A DNA stretch of 64,000 bases from Paenibacillus albicereus (GCF_012676905.1 NZ_CP051428.1:2442001-2506000); one strand, 5' to 3'; shown: positions 50,759 through 59,760, counted from the stretch's first letter. Notes: a model not told the origin generated them from the letters alone. Numbers and translations are program-made.

Positions 50759-51550
50759 ATGACGGCCGTCATGGAGCTGGACCGGCTGCATCTGCAGCGG
50801 GACCAGCGGACGATACTGAGCGAGGTCAGCCTGAGCATCGGCGGCGGGGAGCAATGGGTGCTGCTCGGCCGCAACGGCTCGGGCAAGACGACGCTGCTCG
50901 AGATGATGACCGGCTATCTGTTTCCGACCTCCGGCACGATCGACGTGCTCGGCTTCCGGTACGGGGAGTGCGACGTGCGCGAGGTCCGCAAGCGGATCGG
51001 CTATATCAGCCAGTCGCTGCTCGAGAAGCTGGCGCTCGCCGATCCCGTATGGGAAGTCGTGGCGACGGGCGAATACGCTTTCCTGCGGTTCTACCAGGAG
51101 ATCGATCCCGCCGTCAAGAGCAAGGCGCTCGCCCAGCTCGAGCGGGCGGGTCTCGCCCATGCGGCCGAGCAGCCGCTCGGCACGCTGTCCCAGGGCGAAC
51201 GCAAAAAGGTGCTGCTCGCCCGCGCCCTCATGAGCTCGCCGGAGCTGCTCATCCTCGACGAGCCGTGCTCCGGCCTCGACCTGCATGAGCGGGAGAAGCT
51301 GCTGGCGGCGATCGCCCGGTTGACGAACGAGCGGATGACCGTGCTGTACGTGACTCACCATATGGAAGAGATCCTGCCGCTGTTCACCCATGTGGCGCTG
51401 CTGCATGAGGGACGCCTGCTCCATGCGGGTCCCAAGGAGCAGGTGCTGCGCGGCGACGTGCTTTCAGAGGCGTACGAGATGCCGATCGAGGTGGACTGGG
51501 ATTACGGCAGGCCATGGATAAAAGTAAGAGCGGATGGTGTAGAGAATTGA
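50759..51550 (+). CDS. Stand-alone ABC ATPase (YlmA-like)
   Basis: A 263-residue ATPase. Walker A is LLGRNGSGKTTLLEMMTGYL, the signature LSQGERKKVLLARAL, Walker B LLILDEPCSGLD and the switch His LYVTHHMEEI. No permease or binding protein is nearby, so it may serve a non-transport role, as suggested for the YlmA/ModF-like group. AGGAGG lies 8 bases before the chosen ATG; another ATG two codons earlier is too close. Its TGA overlaps the next start as TTGA. Confidence 0.85.
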   Translation: MTAVMELDRLHLQRDQRTILSEVSLSIGGGEQWVLLGRNGSGKTTLLEMMTGYLFPTSGTIDVLGFRYGECDVREVRKRIGYISQSLLEKLALADPVWEVVATGEYAFLRFYQEIDPAVKSKALAQLERAGLAHAAEQPLGTLSQGERKKVLLARALMSSPELLILDEPCSGLDLHEREKLLAAIARLTNERMTVLYVTHHMEEILPLFTHVALLHEGRLLHAGPKEQVLRGDVLSEAYEMPIEVDWDYGRPWIKVRADGVEN

Positions 51551-52563
51551 CCGTTTGGATAGGTACCGCCAACAAGCAATACGCCTCCTACGCGATGGAG
51601 GAGCTCCGCCGGCAGTTCGAGGGCTTGTCGCTCTCGCAGCTGTCGCCGGGCGAGACGTTTTTGATGCAGCTGCCGCAGGGGCGGGACGAGGTGATGAAAT
51701 CGATCCGGGACCGCAAGCCGATCTTCCTGAGGCATCTCCAGCCGGTCGACTCTTCGCGCGCGATGTCGCTCGACGCCGACGACCTGGACTGGCTCAGCGA
51801 CTGGCTGCGGTTGTCCCGGAGCCATCTCGCGGGCAAGCGGGTCGGGGTCCATATCCGCAAGGCGGAAGGCAGCCCGTTCCCTTATTCCGCCGCTGACGCC
51901 CGCGCTGTGCTCGACGCCGTGCTGGCCGAGGCGGGAGCGGAGCCGGCGCACAAGCAGCCGGACTCGCTCGTCGCCGTCTACGCCTCGCGCGATACGCTGT
52001 ACGCGGGCATCGGCACGCCGGAGGAGATGCTGAGCGACTGGCCGGGCGGAGCCGTCCGCTTCCAGCGCGAGGACGGCCAGATTTCGCGGGCGAAGTTCAA
52101 GCTGCTGGAGGCCGAGCGGGAGTTCGGGCTCGACTACTCGCGCTTCTCGCGGGCGCTCGATATCGGGGCGGCGCCGGGAGGCTGGACGTCCCTGCTGCTC
52201 GAACGAGGGCTCAAGGTGACGGCGGTCGACCCCGCCGAGCTGCATCCGTCGCTGCAGGCGTACCGAACGCTGACCGTGCTGCGCAAAAACGCCTCCGAGG
52301 TCAAGTTCGAGCCGGGCAGCTTCGACCTGCTCGTCTGCGACATGAGCTGGAGCCCGATGCAGATGTGCCGGCTCGTGCTGGACCTCGCGCCTGCGCTGCA
52401 GAGCGGAGGCTCGGCGATCGTCACGATCAAGCTCATGCATCGCAAGCCGCTGCAGACGATCCGCGAGGTGATGCAGCGCTTCGGCGAGTCGTTCGACATC
52501 GTCGGCGCGCGCCAGCTTTTTCACAACCGGGAGGAAATGACCCTCTGCATGAAGAAACGCTAA
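51547..52563 (+). CDS. SAM-dependent methyltransferase, FtsJ/RlmM-like
   Basis: A 338-residue protein. A N-terminal THUMP-like part (~150 residues) precedes the FtsJ fold: ISRAKFKLLEAEREFGLDYS, the SAM loop ALDIGAAPGGWTSLLLERG, then VTAVDPAELHPSL, LLVCDMSWSP and IVTIKLMHRKP. RlmM methylates a 2'-OH in 23S rRNA, so an RNA target is likely. The TTG at 51547 is preferred because its T-T-G-A overlaps the upstream stop; an ATG at 51514 would give a 37-base overlap. A long terminator follows. Confidence 0.82.
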   Translation: MTVWIGTANKQYASYAMEELRRQFEGLSLSQLSPGETFLMQLPQGRDEVMKSIRDRKPIFLRHLQPVDSSRAMSLDADDLDWLSDWLRLSRSHLAGKRVGVHIRKAEGSPFPYSAADARAVLDAVLAEAGAEPAHKQPDSLVAVYASRDTLYAGIGTPEEMLSDWPGGAVRFQREDGQISRAKFKLLEAEREFGLDYSRFSRALDIGAAPGGWTSLLLERGLKVTAVDPAELHPSLQAYRTLTVLRKNASEVKFEPGSFDLLVCDMSWSPMQMCRLVLDLAPALQSGGSAIVTIKLMHRKPLQTIREVMQRFGESFDIVGARQLFHNREEMTLCMKKR

Positions 52564-52589
52564 GATGATACGGCAATCATGACGACGGG

Positions 52590-52654
52590 AAAGCATCCCG
52601 CATGCCGGCAGACTCTCCAAGGGAGAGCTCTGCCTGCGGCGGGATGCTTTTTTT
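52590..52654 (+). terminator. Terminator of the mrfA operon
   Basis: AAAGCATCCCGC (52590-52601) pairs with GCGGGATGCTTT (52639-52650), with a second stem inside, and more T follow. Confidence 0.85.
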
Positions 52655-52676
52655 GCTTAGAGAAAGGGGAATCGGC

Positions 52677-54317
52677 ATGCGGAGAAAGAAGGACGGAATG
52701 CGGTCGACGGAGGAAACGGGCCAGCTCGGGCTGCCCGAGGAAGCGGCGGAGGGCTCGCTGCAGCCCGGCGACGTCGTGGGAGGCCGCTATCGCGTCCTCA
52801 GCCTGATCGGCCAGGGCGGCATGGGGGAGGTCTATGCGGCCGAAGACTTGCGTCTCGGCGGAGCGCTGCGGGCGCTCAAGCTGAAGCCGGCCGGCAGCTG
52901 GAGCGAGCTTCCGAGCGCGGACGAGGCGAGGCTGCACATGAAGCTGGAGCACCCGCATCTGCCGCGGCTGCATGATTATTTCCCTTCGGAGGGAGGTCGG
53001 CCGGAGATGCTCGTCATGGATTACATCGAAGGCTGCACGCTTGAGGAGGCCGCGAGGGCCAGGCCGGAGGGCTATACGGCGCTCGAGGCGGCCGCCGCCG
53101 CGCTGCAGCTAGGCTCGGCGCTCGCTTACCTGCACGAGCAGCGGCCGCCGATCATCCATCGCGATCTCAAGCCGGCCAACGTCATGGCCGCGCGCTCCGG
53201 CCGGCTCATGCTCATCGACTTCGGCATCGCCCGCCGCTTCTCGCCTGAAGCGGCTTCCGACACGACGCAGCTCGGCACGCCGGGCTATGCGGCTCCGGAG
53301 CAGCTTGCCGGATGCCAAAGCGATGCCCGCACCGACATGTACGGGCTCGGCTGCCTGCTCGTCCGTCTGATGCGAGGCGCTGCGCCGGACCTCCGCGTCC
53401 AAGCGGGACGGACAAAGGAGCTGCCGTACTGGCTGACGCGGCTGCTGGAGCCGGAGCGCGCCCGCCGATTCGCCAGCATGCGGGAGGCGGAGTCGGCGAT
53501 CCGCAGCTGGCTGGAGGGGGAGGGCGAAACGCCTCCGCCCGCCGGCGGCTCCGGCCCCTTCGGCGGGCTGTCCGCCGCATTCCCGGCCGCATTCCCGGCC
53601 GCTCTCCCGGGAGCCGCCGCGCCGGGGCGGATCTCCGTGCTGTCGCTGTCGCCGGGCAGCGGCGCCACGTTCATCTGCCTCATGCTGGCGAGGCTCGCCG
53701 CCGACCGAGGCTGGCCGGTGCAGGCGGCCGAGCTCGCGTGCGACCGTCCGCACTGGCAGGCTCTGCTCGGAGCTCCGGAGCCGCTGCCTGCTGCGCTCGA
53801 TCCGCGCTTCGGCCGCTGGCTGCAGGACGGCGTGGAATGGCTGCCGCGTCAGAGCGGCGCGCCTGACCTGGAGCGGGACGAAGCGTCGGCTCGGCTCGAT
53901 CTCATGCTGAAAAGCCGTGCCGGCACGCTGCAGCTGCTCGACTGGTCATCCGGCTGGACCGCCGGCGACGCGCTGCAGCGCATCGCCGGCTCGGCAGCGG
54001 CCGTCGTCGTCGCCGATCCGGATCCCTCCCGCTGGAGCCGCGAGCGCATCCGGCTGCTGGAGGAGCTGTCCGCCCGGCTCGGCCCGGACCGGATCCACTG
54101 GATCGCCAACAAGGATGTCCGCTTCGCGGACCGGCGCGAATGGCTCGGCCTGCTTCCGGCCCGTCCGTCCGCCTTCATGCCGTTTTTGGACGCGGAGTCG
54201 TGGTACGGACTGCTGTGGCAAGGCTTTCCGCTGCCCCGGCGCGGCGAGGCGGCAGCGGCCGTGCGCGGTGCCTTGTCTCCGCTTTTGGAGCGGATCGCCG
54301 CGAGCCTGCGCATTTAG
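52677..54317 (+). CDS. Ser/Thr protein kinase fused to a MinD/ParA-like domain
   Basis: A 546-residue protein. Residues ~35-290 are a Hanks-type kinase: GQGGMGEVYAAEDLRLGG, VAIK Lys68 (RALKLKP), HRD at 161-163 (IIHRDLKPAN), DFG at 181 (LIDFGIARRF) and GTPGYAAPEQL. A Pro/Ala linker with FPAAFPAAL repeats follows. From ~318 the text ISVLSLSPGSGATFICLMLA RLAADRGWPV looks like a MinD/ParA P-loop domain, but the P-loop Lys is missing (PGSGAT). No membrane helix or PASTA repeat is seen. GAAAGGGGA precedes the ATG. Targets are unknown. Confidence 0.8.
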   Translation: MRRKKDGMRSTEETGQLGLPEEAAEGSLQPGDVVGGRYRVLSLIGQGGMGEVYAAEDLRLGGALRALKLKPAGSWSELPSADEARLHMKLEHPHLPRLHDYFPSEGGRPEMLVMDYIEGCTLEEAARARPEGYTALEAAAAALQLGSALAYLHEQRPPIIHRDLKPANVMAARSGRLMLIDFGIARRFSPEAASDTTQLGTPGYAAPEQLAGCQSDARTDMYGLGCLLVRLMRGAAPDLRVQAGRTKELPYWLTRLLEPERARRFASMREAESAIRSWLEGEGETPPPAGGSGPFGGLSAAFPAAFPAALPGAAAPGRISVLSLSPGSGATFICLMLARLAADRGWPVQAAELACDRPHWQALLGAPEPLPAALDPRFGRWLQDGVEWLPRQSGAPDLERDEASARLDLMLKSRAGTLQLLDWSSGWTAGDALQRIAGSAAAVVVADPDPSRWSRERIRLLEELSARLGPDRIHWIANKDVRFADRREWLGLLPARPSAFMPFLDAESWYGLLWQGFPLPRRGEAAAAVRGALSPLLERIAASLRI

Positions 54318-54355
54318 CTCGCGGGAGGGGGGAGCCAAGAAGGGGCGGTTTATGG

Positions 54356-54361
54356 TACAAT
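54356..54361 (+). promoter_or_regulatory. Extended -10 box of the ABC-F gene
   Basis: TACAAT at 54356-54361, preceded by TG at 54353-54354. No good -35 is seen. Confidence 0.45.
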
Positions 54362-54426
54362 CACCTATTAGGGGCCGCTGATCCGGTTTCCTTCGCATTT
54401 CTAAGGAATGGAGAAATCAACTACTC

Positions 54427-55989
54427 ATGAGCTTACTTACTGTAGAAAATTTATCGCATACATTCGGAGACCGCATCCTGTTCAAGGAAGTCTCCTTCCG
54501 CCTGCTCGCAGGCGAGCGGGTCGGCCTCGTCGGAGCCAACGGCGCCGGCAAGTCGACCTTGATGAACATCCTGACGGGCAAGCAGCTCAAGGACGAGGGC
54601 CGCGTGGAGTGGACGCCGAAGATCCGCTACGGCTACCTCGACCAGCATACGAAGCTCCAGGCCGGCAAGACGATCCGCGACGTGCTGCGCGACGCCTTCG
54701 CTCCGCTGCTCGTGCTGGAGCAGGAGCTGTCCGAGGTGACGGCGGCGATGGCCGAGCCGGACGCCGACCTCGACGCGCTGCTGGAGCGCATGGGCGAGAT
54801 TCAGGAAGAGCTGGAGATCGGCGACTACTACATGCTCGACGTCAAGGTCGAGGAGATGGCCAACGGCCTCGGCTTGAACGCGATCGGCCTCGACCGCGAC
54901 GTCACGGCGCTGAGCGGCGGCCAGCGCACCAAGGTGCTGCTCGCCAAGCTGCTGCTGGAGAAGCCTACGGTCCTTCTGCTCGACGAGCCGACGAACTATT
55001 TGGACGAGGAGCATATCACGTGGCTCGCGGGCTACCTGCGCAACTATCCCAACGCCTTCCTGCTGATCTCCCACGATACCGGCTTCATGAACTCGGTCGT
55101 CAGCGTCATCTACCATCTGGAATTCGCACGGTTGACCCGCTACACGGGCAACTACGAGAAATTCCTCGAGATGGCCGAGCTGAATAAAGCCCAGCATCTC
55201 GGCGCATACGAAAAGCAGCAGGATTTCATCAAGAAGCAGGAAGACTTCATCCAGCGCAACAAGGCGCGCGCTTCCACTTCAGGACGGGCGAAGAGCCGCG
55301 AGAAGCAGCTGGACCGGATCGATCGTATCGACAAGCCCGAGGAGGCCGCCAAGCCGACGTTCAAGTTCAACGAGGGCCGGACGAGCGGCAAGACGATCTT
55401 CGAGGCCAAAGGGCTGCGCATCGGCTATACGAAGCAGCTCGTGCCGGAGATGGACATGCTGATCGAGCGCGGCGACAAGATCGCCATCGTCGGCTGCAAC
55501 GGCGTGGGCAAGTCGACGCTGCTCAAGACGATCCTCGGCCGCATCGAGCCGCTCGGCGGCGAGGTGTATCGGGGCGACTACCTGCTGCCGGCCTACTTCG
55601 AGCAGGAGGCCAAAGCTCCGACGATGACGCCGCTCGACGACGTGTGGAACGAGTTCTCCGGCATGAACCAGCATGAGGTGCGCGCGGCGCTCGCGCGCTG
55701 CGGGCTCAAGAACGAGCACATCACCCGCGCCCTCAACCAGCTGAGCGGCGGCGAGCAGGCCAAGGTCCGGCTCTGCAAGCTGATGCTCCGCGAGAGCAAC
55801 TGGATCCTGTTCGACGAGCCGACGAACCATCTCGACGTCGTCGCCAAGGCCGAGCTGAAGCGCGCCCTCGAGGCGTACCGCGGCACGGTCGTGCTCGTCT
55901 CGCACGAACCGGACTTCTACGAGAGCTGGGTGACCAAGACCTGGGACGTCGAGTCCTGGTCGCTCAAGCAGGCTCAGAGCCAAAACTAG
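54427..55989 (+). CDS. ABC-F family ATPase (YkpA/YbiT-like)
   Basis: A 520-residue protein with two ABC domains and no membrane part. Walker A loops are VGANGAGKSTLMNIL and VGCNGVGKSTLLKTI; signatures are LSGGQRTKVLLAKLL and LSGGEQAKVRLCKLM; Walker B DEPTNYLD and DEPTNHLD. The linker (QQDFIKKQEDFIQRNKARAS) is the P-site interaction motif type. ABC-F proteins act on ribosomes in translation or antibiotic protection; this one fits the housekeeping YkpA/YbiT group. The start is set by AAGGAATGG upstream and the family beginning MSLLTVENLSHTFGDR. Confidence 0.92.
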   Translation: MSLLTVENLSHTFGDRILFKEVSFRLLAGERVGLVGANGAGKSTLMNILTGKQLKDEGRVEWTPKIRYGYLDQHTKLQAGKTIRDVLRDAFAPLLVLEQELSEVTAAMAEPDADLDALLERMGEIQEELEIGDYYMLDVKVEEMANGLGLNAIGLDRDVTALSGGQRTKVLLAKLLLEKPTVLLLDEPTNYLDEEHITWLAGYLRNYPNAFLLISHDTGFMNSVVSVIYHLEFARLTRYTGNYEKFLEMAELNKAQHLGAYEKQQDFIKKQEDFIQRNKARASTSGRAKSREKQLDRIDRIDKPEEAAKPTFKFNEGRTSGKTIFEAKGLRIGYTKQLVPEMDMLIERGDKIAIVGCNGVGKSTLLKTILGRIEPLGGEVYRGDYLLPAYFEQEAKAPTMTPLDDVWNEFSGMNQHEVRAALARCGLKNEHITRALNQLSGGEQAKVRLCKLMLRESNWILFDEPTNHLDVVAKAELKRALEAYRGTVVLVSHEPDFYESWVTKTWDVESWSLKQAQSQN

Positions 55990-56021
55990 CCAACCCACCG
56001 GAAAGCAGGTGACATCGAAGA

Positions 56022-56720
56022 ATGAATGAACGCGTTCTGGTCATTGAAGACGAAGAGAGCATCGCCCGCATCCTCCAGCTGGAGCTGGAGCATGAAGGCT
56101 ATGAGGTCGGACATGCCGCGGACGGCCGCAGCGGCTTCACGCAGGCGTCCTCCGGCGAATGGGACCTCGTCCTGCTTGACGTCATGCTGCCGGAGCTCAA
56201 CGGCATCGAGGTGCTGCGGAGGCTGCGGCAGTCCGGCAATCCCATTCCCGTCATTCTCATCACGGCCCGCGATACGGTTCCCGACAAGGTGAGCGGATTC
56301 GAGCACGGAGCGAACGACTACGTGACGAAGCCCTTCGCCATGGAGGAGCTGCTCGCGCGCGTGCGCAACCTGCTCCGCATCTTCCAGCAGAACCCCAAGG
56401 AATCCGAAGGCTCCGACCTGCTCAAGATCGGCGACCTGACGGTCGAGCTTCGCACCCGCAAGGTGTTCCGCAAGGAGCTCGCGATCGATCTGACCCCTCG
56501 CGAGTTCGAGCTGCTCGTCTACCTCGCCCAGCATAAGAACGAGGAGAAATCCCGCGAGGAGATCCTCTCCGAGGTATGGGGCTACGACTTCATGGGCGAG
56601 ACGAACCTCGTCGACGTCTACATCCGATACTTGCGCCAGAAGCTCGACAAGGGCTTCCGCCACAAGCTGATCCATACGGTGCGCGGCGTCGGCTACATGA
56701 TGAAGGAGCCCGAGGCATGA
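56022..56720 (+). CDS. OmpR-family response regulator
   Basis: A 232-residue regulator. The receiver has the acidic pair in VLVIEDEESIA, the phosphoacceptor Asp in LVLLDVMLPELNGIEVLRRL and the Lys in DYVTKPFAMEELLARVRNLL. The DNA-binding winged helix has LTPREFELLVYLAQHKNEEK, SREEILSEVWGYDFMGETNL and RYLRQKLDKG. It is close to ArlR/YkoG. It lies 32 bases after the ABC-F gene and overlaps the kinase gene by four bases. Confidence 0.93.
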   Translation: MNERVLVIEDEESIARILQLELEHEGYEVGHAADGRSGFTQASSGEWDLVLLDVMLPELNGIEVLRRLRQSGNPIPVILITARDTVPDKVSGFEHGANDYVTKPFAMEELLARVRNLLRIFQQNPKESEGSDLLKIGDLTVELRTRKVFRKELAIDLTPREFELLVYLAQHKNEEKSREEILSEVWGYDFMGETNLVDVYIRYLRQKLDKGFRHKLIHTVRGVGYMMKEPEA

Positions 56721-58090
56721 CCCTCCGCAAGAGGTTCACGCTCTTCACCATCTTTTGGCTCATCTTCATCCTGATCCTGTTCAACATCTTCGTCTATCTG
56801 TTCATGACCAAGATCACGACCCGCAGCGAGCAGCAGGTCATGACCAACAAGGTCAACCTGATCCTTGAGAACAACAAGATCATGGACAAGGACCATCTGT
56901 CCGACGAAGGGCTGCTGCGGGAGTTCTACAACGTCAACGAGCTGATCCGCATCATCACGCCTGACGGCAAGACGGTCAACCTGCAGGGCTCCGACACCGA
57001 CCTGCTCGCGCTGCCGGTCAAGTTCGAGCCGTATCACGTGCAGGGCGAGATGTTCGTCGGCAGCACGCGCGTCCTCTACATGAAGGTGCCGCTGTACGAG
57101 GACTCCGAAATCATCGGCATGCTGGAGATCGAACGCAAGCTGAACCTCCAGGACAGCTACATGAAGGTGCTTGTCGCCGCGCTGTCGGTGACGAGCATCG
57201 GGGCGATCCTGTTCGCCATCTTCGGCACGTACTGGTTCACCTCGCGCCTGACGGCGCCGATCCAGCACATGGTGCAGACGATGCGGGAGATCGACCGCAG
57301 CGGCAAGCTGCGCAAGATCGAGATCGGCGACAAGGAGGAGTCGGCGGAGCTGCTGCAGCTCATCCGCGCCTTCAACCAGATGATCGAGCGGCTCGACCGC
57401 ACGTTCGCGCGCCAAAAGCAGTTCGTCGCCGACGCCTCGCATGAACTCAAGACGCCGCTGACAGTCATCAGCAGCTATGCGGGCATGCTCAAGCGATGGG
57501 GACGCGACGACGTGAAAATCCGCGACGAGGCGATCGAGGCGATCGCCAAGGAGTCGGAAAGGCTGCAGAACCTGACCAAGTCGATGCTCATGCTGGCCGA
57601 GGCGGAGCAGGAGGACTGGCTCAGCCTGCAGACGTTCGACGTCGTGCAGATGGTCGACGAGCTGGCCTCGATGCTGCAGCTGACGTTCCAGCGGCAGATC
57701 CGCGTCCATACTTCTGCCGGCGATCTGCGGATGTCCGGCGACAAGGACAAGATCCGCCAGCTGCTCGTCATCCTGCTCGACAACGCGATCAAGTACAGCA
57801 AGGAGCCGATCGATGTCACGGTGAGCTCCGTCAAGCAGTCGGTGCGCATCCATGTGACCGACAAGGGCATCGGCATCGAGGAGAACGAGATCCAGCACTT
57901 GTTCGAGCGCTTCTACCGCGTCGACGGCGCCCGCCGGCGCACGACGGGCGGAGTCGGGCTCGGCCTGTCGATCGCCAAGCGCATCGTCGACCTGCACGAA
58001 GGCCAGATCGACGTGTTCAGCAAGCCCGGCAAGGGCACGACCATAACGCTGCAATTCCCGCAGACGCTCAAAAACACGTCCGGCCGCTGA
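56717..58090 (+). CDS. Sensor histidine kinase of the OmpR-type pair
   Basis: A 457-residue kinase. Two membrane helices (LFTIFWLIFILILFNIFVYL and LVAALSVTSIGAILFAIFGT) flank an outer sensor domain of ~135 residues; a HAMP linker follows (RLTAPIQHMVQTMREIDRSG). The phospho-His is in FVADASHELKTPLTVISSYA. The ATPase part has N-box LLDNAIKYSKEP, G1 DKGIGIEENE and G2 GGVGLGLSIAKRIVDLH. It resembles ArlS/YkoH; the signal is unknown. The stop codon is the loop of its terminator. Confidence 0.93.
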   Translation: MTLRKRFTLFTIFWLIFILILFNIFVYLFMTKITTRSEQQVMTNKVNLILENNKIMDKDHLSDEGLLREFYNVNELIRIITPDGKTVNLQGSDTDLLALPVKFEPYHVQGEMFVGSTRVLYMKVPLYEDSEIIGMLEIERKLNLQDSYMKVLVAALSVTSIGAILFAIFGTYWFTSRLTAPIQHMVQTMREIDRSGKLRKIEIGDKEESAELLQLIRAFNQMIERLDRTFARQKQFVADASHELKTPLTVISSYAGMLKRWGRDDVKIRDEAIEAIAKESERLQNLTKSMLMLAEAEQEDWLSLQTFDVVQMVDELASMLQLTFQRQIRVHTSAGDLRMSGDKDKIRQLLVILLDNAIKYSKEPIDVTVSSVKQSVRIHVTDKGIGIEENEIQHLFERFYRVDGARRRTTGGVGLGLSIAKRIVDLHEGQIDVFSKPGKGTTITLQFPQTLKNTSGR

Positions 58091-58109
58091 GCGGCCGGAC
58101 GTGTTTTTT
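58071..58109 (+). terminator. Terminator overlapping the end of the histidine kinase gene
   Basis: A 17-base perfect stem (58071-58087 and 58091-58107) whose loop is exactly the TGA stop at 58088-58090. Further T follow. Confidence 0.9.
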
Positions 58110-58130
58110 GGGCTTGAATATCGGCGCATG

Positions 58131-58176
58131 CAAAAAGCCCCGGTCGGCGGCTCGTCGGAGCAGCGGTCCGGGGCTT
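58131..58176 (-). terminator. Terminator of the NlpC/P60 gene
   Basis: On the minus strand, AAGCCCCGG arms (58135-58143 and 58168-58176) around an inner stem, then five T. Confidence 0.75.
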
Positions 58177-58201
58177 GGGGAGGCAGGAGTCGGATTCGGG
58201 A

Positions 58202-58684
58202 CTACAGCACGCGCTTGGCGGTCACATAATGCTTGTTCCAGTACGAGGTGCCGAGACTGGAGACGGTGACGCCCGTCTTGCCGTATGTATGCAGGAGCTT
58301 GTTCGAGCCGGCGTAGATGGCCACATGGCCGATGCCTTTGCCGTTGCTGTTCGTGAAGAACACCAGATCGCCTTTGCTCAAGTAGCCGCGAGCCACTTTC
58401 GCGCCTTTCTGGGCTTGCTGCGACGACGTTCTCGGCAGGGCGACGCCGTTTTTCTTGAAGACGTATTGCGTGAACGAGGAGCAGTCGAACGCGTATGTGA
58501 CGCCGCTTGGAGCTCCGAGCCGGTACGGCACGCCGAGGTACTGCTTGCCGTAATCGAGCAGCTTCTCCGACTCCGGCGTAGCGGCCGAGGCCGATTGAAT
58601 CGATCCGAGATTGATGCCAGCCACGCCGATAGCAGCACAGAGGCTGAGGCGGGCGATCGTTTTTTTCCAGTTGCTCATGCGCAT
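58202..58684 (-). CDS. Secreted NlpC/P60 family peptidoglycan hydrolase
   Basis: A 160-residue exported protein. The signal peptide (WKKTIARLSLCAAIGVAGIN) ends at SASA, a type I site. The NlpC/P60 domain has the catalytic Cys in AFDCSSFTQYVFKKNG, His in GIGHVAIYAG and the third residue in LLHTYGKTGV. It should cut the peptide stems of peptidoglycan. There are no SH3 or LysM repeats, so it is a minimal form. GGAGGG precedes the ATG at 58684 by 12 bases; the next Met two codons on is possible. A dyad covers its promoter. Confidence 0.88.
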   Translation of the reverse strand: MRMSNWKKTIARLSLCAAIGVAGINLGSIQSASAATPESEKLLDYGKQYLGVPYRLGAPSGVTYAFDCSSFTQYVFKKNGVALPRTSSQQAQKGAKVARGYLSKGDLVFFTNSNGKGIGHVAIYAGSNKLLHTYGKTGVTVSSLGTSYWNKHYVTAKRVL

Positions 58685-58735
58685 ATCTTGTGGTGTCCCT
58701 CCATCATGGTGTACGGTGTACAAGGGTGTTTGTTG

Positions 58736-58763
58736 ACTGAGGCTACTATACCATAGGCTCAGT
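58736..58763 (-). promoter_or_regulatory. Promoter and dyad of the NlpC/P60 gene
   Basis: Ten-base arms ACTGAGGCTA (58736-58745) and TAGGCTCAGT (58754-58763), nine pairs matching, enclose the minus-strand extended -10 TGGTATAGT (58745-58753). This looks like an operator. A smaller repeat TGTAC-GGT-GTACA lies near 58710-58722, downstream of the start. Confidence 0.5.
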
Positions 58764-58875
58764 GACCTAATTTATTCCAGTAAGAGCGTCATGCCAGTTC
58801 TGGCGCGATTCCCCCGTCAATATGAGAACTTCGTGAGAATCTTCTCATGAAGGCGTTTAGAGGAGGCGATTTGCG

Positions 58876-59736
58876 GTGAAATATAGAGTTTCGGCGGTCC
58901 AGTACCATCTGGAGGATATCGGCAGCTTCGATGAATTCGCAGCCCAAGTCACGCATTACGTGCGCAACGCCTCCGAATACGGCGTGCAGATGCTGCTTTT
59001 CCCGGAGTTTTTGACGACGCAGCTGCTGTCGATCGGAGACGGGCAGGGAAGGCCGCTCGGCATCGGCCGCCTGCCGGAGTTCACCGAGCGCTACGAGCGG
59101 CTGTTCCGCTCTCTCGCGGCCGAATACGGCATGCACATCGTCGGCGGCACGCATGTCGTCCGCTCGGACGACGGCAAGCTCCGCAATACGGCTTATTTGT
59201 TCCAGCCGGACGGCGGCATCCGCACGCAGGCCAAGATCCATCTGACGCCGACCGAGGTCGAGGAGTGGAACATGGCGCCCGGAGACGGGCTCGAGGTGTT
59301 CGAGACGCCTTTCGGCACGATCGCGATGCTGACCTGCTACGACATCGAGTTTCCGGAAATCGTGCGCATGGCGCGGGCCAAAGGCGCGGACGTCATCTAC
59401 TGCCCGTCCTGCACGGACGACCGCCACGGCTTCTACCGCGTCCGCTACTGCGCGCATGCGAGGGCCGTGGAGAACCAGGTCTACATCGTCACGACCGGCA
59501 CGACCGGCTCGCTTCGCCGCGTCGACTTCATGCGCGCCAACTACGGCCAGGCCGCCGTCATCACGCCGAACGACATTCCGTTCCCGCCTCGGGGCATCCT
59601 GTGCGAGGGCGACGACAACCAGGACATGCTGATCGTCGCCGATCTCGACCTGCGGCTGCTGGAGGACGTGCGCCGAGCCGGCTCGGTGACGACATGGCGC
59701 GATCGCCGCACCGACCTGTATCCGGACTGGTCCTGA
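58876..59736 (+). CDS. Carbon-nitrogen hydrolase (nitrilase superfamily)
   Basis: A 286-residue amidase-type enzyme. The catalytic triad is visible: Glu in LLFPEFLTTQLL, Lys in QAKIHLTPTEVEEWNM and Cys in MLTCYDIEFPEIVRMA. ARAVENQVYIVTTGTTGSLR is typical of the branch found fused to GNAT domains. The GTG start is supported by AGAGGAGG 9 bases upstream. It opens a four-gene operon with two GNAT genes and an MBL-fold gene. The substrate is unknown. Confidence 0.9.
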   Translation: MKYRVSAVQYHLEDIGSFDEFAAQVTHYVRNASEYGVQMLLFPEFLTTQLLSIGDGQGRPLGIGRLPEFTERYERLFRSLAAEYGMHIVGGTHVVRSDDGKLRNTAYLFQPDGGIRTQAKIHLTPTEVEEWNMAPGDGLEVFETPFGTIAMLTCYDIEFPEIVRMARAKGADVIYCPSCTDDRHGFYRVRYCAHARAVENQVYIVTTGTTGSLRRVDFMRANYGQAAVITPNDIPFPPRGILCEGDDNQDMLIVADLDLRLLEDVRRAGSVTTWRDRRTDLYPDWS

Positions 59737-59760
59737 CTCGCCAAGGAGGGCTGACGCGAC

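Noticed and set aside
51536-51549. GGTGTAGAGAATTG ending at the TTG start, identical to 39735-39748 at the metH start
   Set aside because: A shared 14-base word is expected several times by chance in 64 kb, and the two genes are unrelated.
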